From assembly GCA_016290295.1 (NCBI GenBank), contig JAEETJ010000023.1:1-45158 (forward strand): DNA of 45,158 nucleotides, in the 5' to 3' direction. The stretch is from Bacteroidales bacterium (GTDB taxonomy: Bacteria; Bacteroidota; Bacteroidia; Bacteroidales; WCHB1-69). The notes beneath the pieces are model-generated. The model searched no databases and was not told the DNA's origin. It saw only the letters and a list, made by a program, of their open reading frames with translations. Below, in pieces: positions 42,701-45,158 of this stretch. Position 1 is the first letter of the stretch; every line of letters starts with the position of its first letter. Position numbers and translations under genes: made by a program.

Positions 42701-43903
42701 TTACTTGCAATCTATGCAGATTAATGAGCCAACGGTAAAGCCTTCTGCCGGTTGCTGATTTTTCTTCGTTAAGATTTTCAACTGGATGGCATATTTTTGT
42801 GACAAATAGCGGAAAGAGTCTGCCATTTCCAATTTGTGATAGCTTACATCCGATTTGGTGTTTTTCATTTGCAGATAAACCACCTCACCTTCAATGGGTT
42901 CATATTCATCGTATGCATCATTATAATAACGCAGGTCAGACTCCATCAACTGTGTTTCTCTGGCAAGCTTAGCGTAAGTATCACCCTTTTGGGCAATCAC
43001 AAATTTAATTTTATTGTTCTCGTAAACATCCCGTTTGGTATAAGGGAAATAGCTGACCTTATATTCATTGGGTTTTGCTGTGAAAACATTCATAGTGATG
43101 ATAGGCCTATTACCTGCCGCAGCTGAAGTGGACGGTCTTTTGCCACGCTGAATATAAACCTCAATACCATTGATGATGGTATCAGGTTCTACACCATCAT
43201 AATTGGTAGTGGCTGGCTGAGCAACTACTTGCTTTTGTTCTTCCTGCTTATTCGCTTTTTGCTTATGTTTGTCACTTTTAGGGGTTTGTGTAGCAGGCTG
43301 ATTCTGTACAGGTTCTTGGGCTGCTGGTTTTGGCTCTGCCACTTCTTGGACCACAGGCTTCGGCTCAGCCACCTCTGATTCAGTATCTTGTTGCAATCCC
43401 TGCTTATCAAAACGGGTTAAAGTATATTTCTCAATGATATTGATCAAGCGCTGGGCATATTCTGGATTAATGGAATAGCCACAGGCCTGCAAACCATTGG
43501 CCCAAGCCCTGTAATCCGTAGGGGCTAATTGAAACAGTGACTCATAACGCGGACGAGTGGTCAGGAAGATATTGTGATCCTGAAAAGACTCTGCCACAGT
43601 ATTATAGGTTCTGTAACAATTGCCACTTCTATCAGAAGTTTCATAATATTGTTCGCCTTGATACTCTGCGTTACACAACAGGCCGAAATGGTTTCGGGCC
43701 TCTTTGGCTACCTTGCTCTGGCCAGCATTAGACGAATAAATGGCCTGTGCCAACTTCACACTGGCCGGAATCTTGTACGTTTTCATCGACTGTACGGCCA
43801 GTTTCGAATAGTTATCGATATAATTCAATACATCTTCTTCCGCATATTGAGAATATGCACAAAGTGTTGATAAACAAATAAATAATAACAGTAATTTTTT
43901 CAT
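42701..43903 (-). CDS. Glucosaminidase-like protein with LysM modules, catalytic Glu missing (400 aa)
   Basis: The signal peptide is residues 1-19 (CAYSQ). A glucosaminidase/FlgJ-type domain follows (about 24-165; KIPASVKLAQAIYSSNAGQS, ARNHFGLLC, RPRYESLFQL). A Pro/Glu/Lys linker with the repeat EVAEPKPVVQ/EVAEPKPAAQ comes next, and two LysM-like modules complete it (FVIAQKGDTYAKLARETQ and the C-terminal FRYLSQKYAIQLKILTKKNQ). The upstream paralogue has FES where this one has YSS, so the usual catalytic Glu is Ser57. It probably binds peptidoglycan without cutting. It starts 4 bp after the paralogue's stop. Confidence 0.9.
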   Translation of the reverse strand: MKKLLLLFICLSTLCAYSQYAEEDVLNYIDNYSKLAVQSMKTYKIPASVKLAQAIYSSNAGQSKVAKEARNHFGLLCNAEYQGEQYYETSDRSGNCYRTYNTVAESFQDHNIFLTTRPRYESLFQLAPTDYRAWANGLQACGYSINPEYAQRLINIIEKYTLTRFDKQGLQQDTESEVAEPKPVVQEVAEPKPAAQEPVQNQPATQTPKSDKHKQKANKQEEQKQVVAQPATTNYDGVEPDTIINGIEVYIQRGKRPSTSAAAGNRPIITMNVFTAKPNEYKVSYFPYTKRDVYENNKIKFVIAQKGDTYAKLARETQLMESDLRYYNDAYDEYEPIEGEVVYLQMKNTKSDVSYHKLEMADSFRYLSQKYAIQLKILTKKNQQPAEGFTVGSLICIDCK

Positions 43904-43907
43904 AGCA

Positions 43908-45050
43908 TTAATGTTTCAACAAAATTATATCATTAGGATGTATAACTGCATTTTCATCCAAATTATTGTACTTAAAAATAGAGATTAGCTGCACCGCATA
44001 TTTTTGGGCGATGTAAAGTAACGTTTCGCCGGCCGCCACGTCATGTTTTTTTTCTTTTCCCATTTTGGCTTTCATGCCGATATATACAACTTCGCCCACT
44101 ATTGCCTCCCGGTTTTTATCCAGAATATCATTATATCTTCTGATATTTTTCTCTGAATCCTGAACATCCTTCGCGATGGAAGCGTAGGTGTCACCTTCTG
44201 CGGCAATGACAAAATAAACGCGATTATTCTCAAAAACATCCCTCTCTGTAAAAGGATATTTCACTTTCGGATACTGATCTGCTTTTGCGGTAAACACCTT
44301 CGATGCCGACGACTGTTGACCCACATTCAAAGGAACTCCTCCCTGTGAAGGTGCACTATTCCCTGATACCGGAAACGCACCACCTGTTACCTGATCCCTG
44401 CTACCTGATTCCTGACCACTATTCTCTGTCCCCTGTAACCTGTTTCCTGAAACCTGAAAATTAGCCACCTGACTCTCTGCCCACGCGATATTTTCCTTGG
44501 TAAACCAGTTGCTTTCAGCCCGCTGCTGGCAAAGTGTGTCCCACTGGGCAATATTGAATCGTTCAATCAGGTCAATCAAACGGTCAGCGTATTTGGGGTT
44601 AGTAGCATAGCCAGCAGCTTTCAAACCGCGGGCCCAAGCCTTGTAGTCCATCACATCGAGTTGGAAAAGGCCCGCATAACGGGGACGGGTGATCAGAAAC
44701 TGGGAGTGGTCGTTGTAGGAATCCTCCACCCTATCGTATTTTCTAAAACACTCCTGAAGTTCATCATCGTCAATTCTCACGGTGTCACCTGTCCATTCCT
44801 TATGGCATTTGATACCGAAATGGTTTTTCCCGTCACGAGCCAAACGACTTGTGCCACAAGCACTTTCAAATACACCTTGTGCCAAAGTGATACTGGCAGG
44901 AATCTTGTACTGATACATCTTCAGGATGGCCAATTCCTTGTATTGGTCAATATAGCGGGCAATATCCTCATCGGTATATTGAGCGGACAATTGCAAGCCA
45001 ATTAACAAGCATAGAAGAGCAATAATTATTTTTCTCATCATTTTTTCCAT
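43908..45050 (-). CDS. Glucosaminidase with two LysM modules, catalytic Glu present (380 aa)
   Basis: Using ATG 45050 (other in-frame ATGs at 45074, 45041 and 45038), the signal peptide is MEKMMRKIIIALLCLLIGLQ up to SAQ. The glucosaminidase domain (about 28-172) has the expected Glu62 in LAQGVFESACGTSRL, then NHFGIKC and RPRYAGLFQL. A linker at 198-232 is five 7-residue repeats encoded by a heptamer DNA array. Two LysM-like modules close the protein (VYFVIAAEGDTYASIAKD and ETLLYIAQKYAVQLISIF). It should cleave glycan strands in the periplasm. The start at 45074 would add eight residues from a hairpin-rich leader and looks less likely. Confidence 0.92.
   Translation of the reverse strand: MEKMMRKIIIALLCLLIGLQLSAQYTDEDIARYIDQYKELAILKMYQYKIPASITLAQGVFESACGTSRLARDGKNHFGIKCHKEWTGDTVRIDDDELQECFRKYDRVEDSYNDHSQFLITRPRYAGLFQLDVMDYKAWARGLKAAGYATNPKYADRLIDLIERFNIAQWDTLCQQRAESNWFTKENIAWAESQVANFQVSGNRLQGTENSGQESGSRDQVTGGAFPVSGNSAPSQGGVPLNVGQQSSASKVFTAKADQYPKVKYPFTERDVFENNRVYFVIAAEGDTYASIAKDVQDSEKNIRRYNDILDKNREAIVGEVVYIGMKAKMGKEKKHDVAAGETLLYIAQKYAVQLISIFKYNNLDENAVIHPNDIILLKH
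44358..44460. repeat. Heptamer array inside coding sequence
   Basis: On the coding (minus) strand the units read CAGGTTT, CAGGAAA, CAGGTTA, CAGGGGA, CAGGAAT, CAGGTAG, CAGGGAT, CAGGTAA, CAGGTGG. They are in 7-bp register except for one 11-bp variant unit that keeps the 21-bp phase. Three units make 21 bp, so the peptide repeats every 7 residues (FQVSGNR, LQGTENS, and so on). Confidence 0.88.
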
Positions 45051-45084
45051 TTTAAGCTGAAGGCTTCGCCTCAATGCTTACGTC

Positions 45085-45127
45085 ACTACCCCGGCCTTCG
45101 GCCACCCCTTCTAATAGAAGGGGAATT
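45085..45127. repeat. Double-hairpin interspersed repeat, copy 2
   Basis: Same element as 34292-34334: ACTACCCC, a small hairpin GGCC-TTC-GGCC, then CCCCTTCT-AAT-AGAAGGGG and AATT. It lies in the presumed leader of the glucosaminidase operon. A further small hairpin (AGGC-TTC-GCCT, 45061-45071) sits next to it. Confidence 0.85.
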
Positions 45128-45158
45128 ATCAGTTTTCAATTTTCAGTTTTCAGTTTTT
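45128..45158. repeat. Heptamer array at the window end (NTTTTCA type)
   Basis: Units ATTATCA, GTTTTCA, ATTTTCA, GTTTTCA, GTTTTT continue to the window edge in 7-bp register. Its far end is outside the window. Confidence 0.75.

Overview
The window reads as chromosomal DNA from a member of the Bacteroidota, most likely an anaerobic Bacteroidales. Evidence in the sequence: genes with type IX secretion (T9SS) features, a TonB-dependent receptor with an N-terminal carboxypeptidase-regulatory domain, a DUF4290 protein, ATP-type PEP carboxykinase, an outer-membrane lipid A kinase (LpxK), and many start regions preceded by the Bacteroidota -7 element TAnnTTTG instead of a Shine-Dalgarno sequence. I see no phage, insertion sequence, integrase, rRNA or CRISPR array. 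The family cannot be fixed from this window.

Layout. 1-9.1 kb (minus): a three-gene envelope operon read as TonB-dependent receptor, 1681-residue secreted T9SS-type protein, and the first codons of a PorV-like barrel protein cut by the window edge. 9.2-10.3 kb (minus): a small membrane protein, a GtrA-family protein and tRNA-Lys. 10.4-15 kb: a 61-62-residue ORF (+) facing a minus-strand operon of periplasmic binding protein, 16-repeat MORN protein, metallo-beta-lactamase-fold hydrolase and GTP cyclohydrolase I, then a 56-residue ferredoxin. 15.1-21.3 kb (plus): dihydrolipoyl dehydrogenase, a beta-barrel protein with a T9SS type B adhesin-like protein, and an M16 peptidase. 21.3-25.4 kb (minus): murG, a zinc-ribbon membrane protein, guaA and a phosphate butyryl/acetyltransferase, then tRNA-Thr (+). 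25.5-28.5 kb (minus): DUF4290 protein and a two-gene ABC exporter. 28.7-30.8 kb (plus): pckA and an orphan XRE regulator. 30.9-37 kb (minus): tRNA-Leu directly behind metG, rlmN, a steroid 5-alpha-reductase-family membrane enzyme coupled to sppA. 37.1-45.1 kb: a Rieske-like lipoprotein without His ligands (+), then on minus purine nucleoside phosphorylase, lpxK, phoH, two M23 peptidases and two glucosaminidase/LysM paralogues, one of which has lost its catalytic Glu.

The most unusual signal is in the DNA between genes. Many spacers are built almost entirely from degenerate 7-bp (sometimes 8-bp) tandem units of several sequence types. One spacer is exactly 14 x 7 bp. One such heptamer array lies inside a coding sequence, where three DNA units (21 bp) make a 7-residue peptide repeat in the linker of a cell-wall hydrolase, and an octamer array encodes the end of an ABC ATPase. 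Two further interspersed families are structured: a double hairpin with a compensatory base-pair change between its two copies, and an AGAGACG...CGTCTCT palindrome, one copy of which forms the pckA terminator.

Functionally the window mixes central metabolism and housekeeping (folE, lpd, guaA, pckA, metG, rlmN, PNP) with envelope construction (murG, lpxK, M23 and glucosaminidase hydrolases, sppA, T9SS cargo, TonB receptor).
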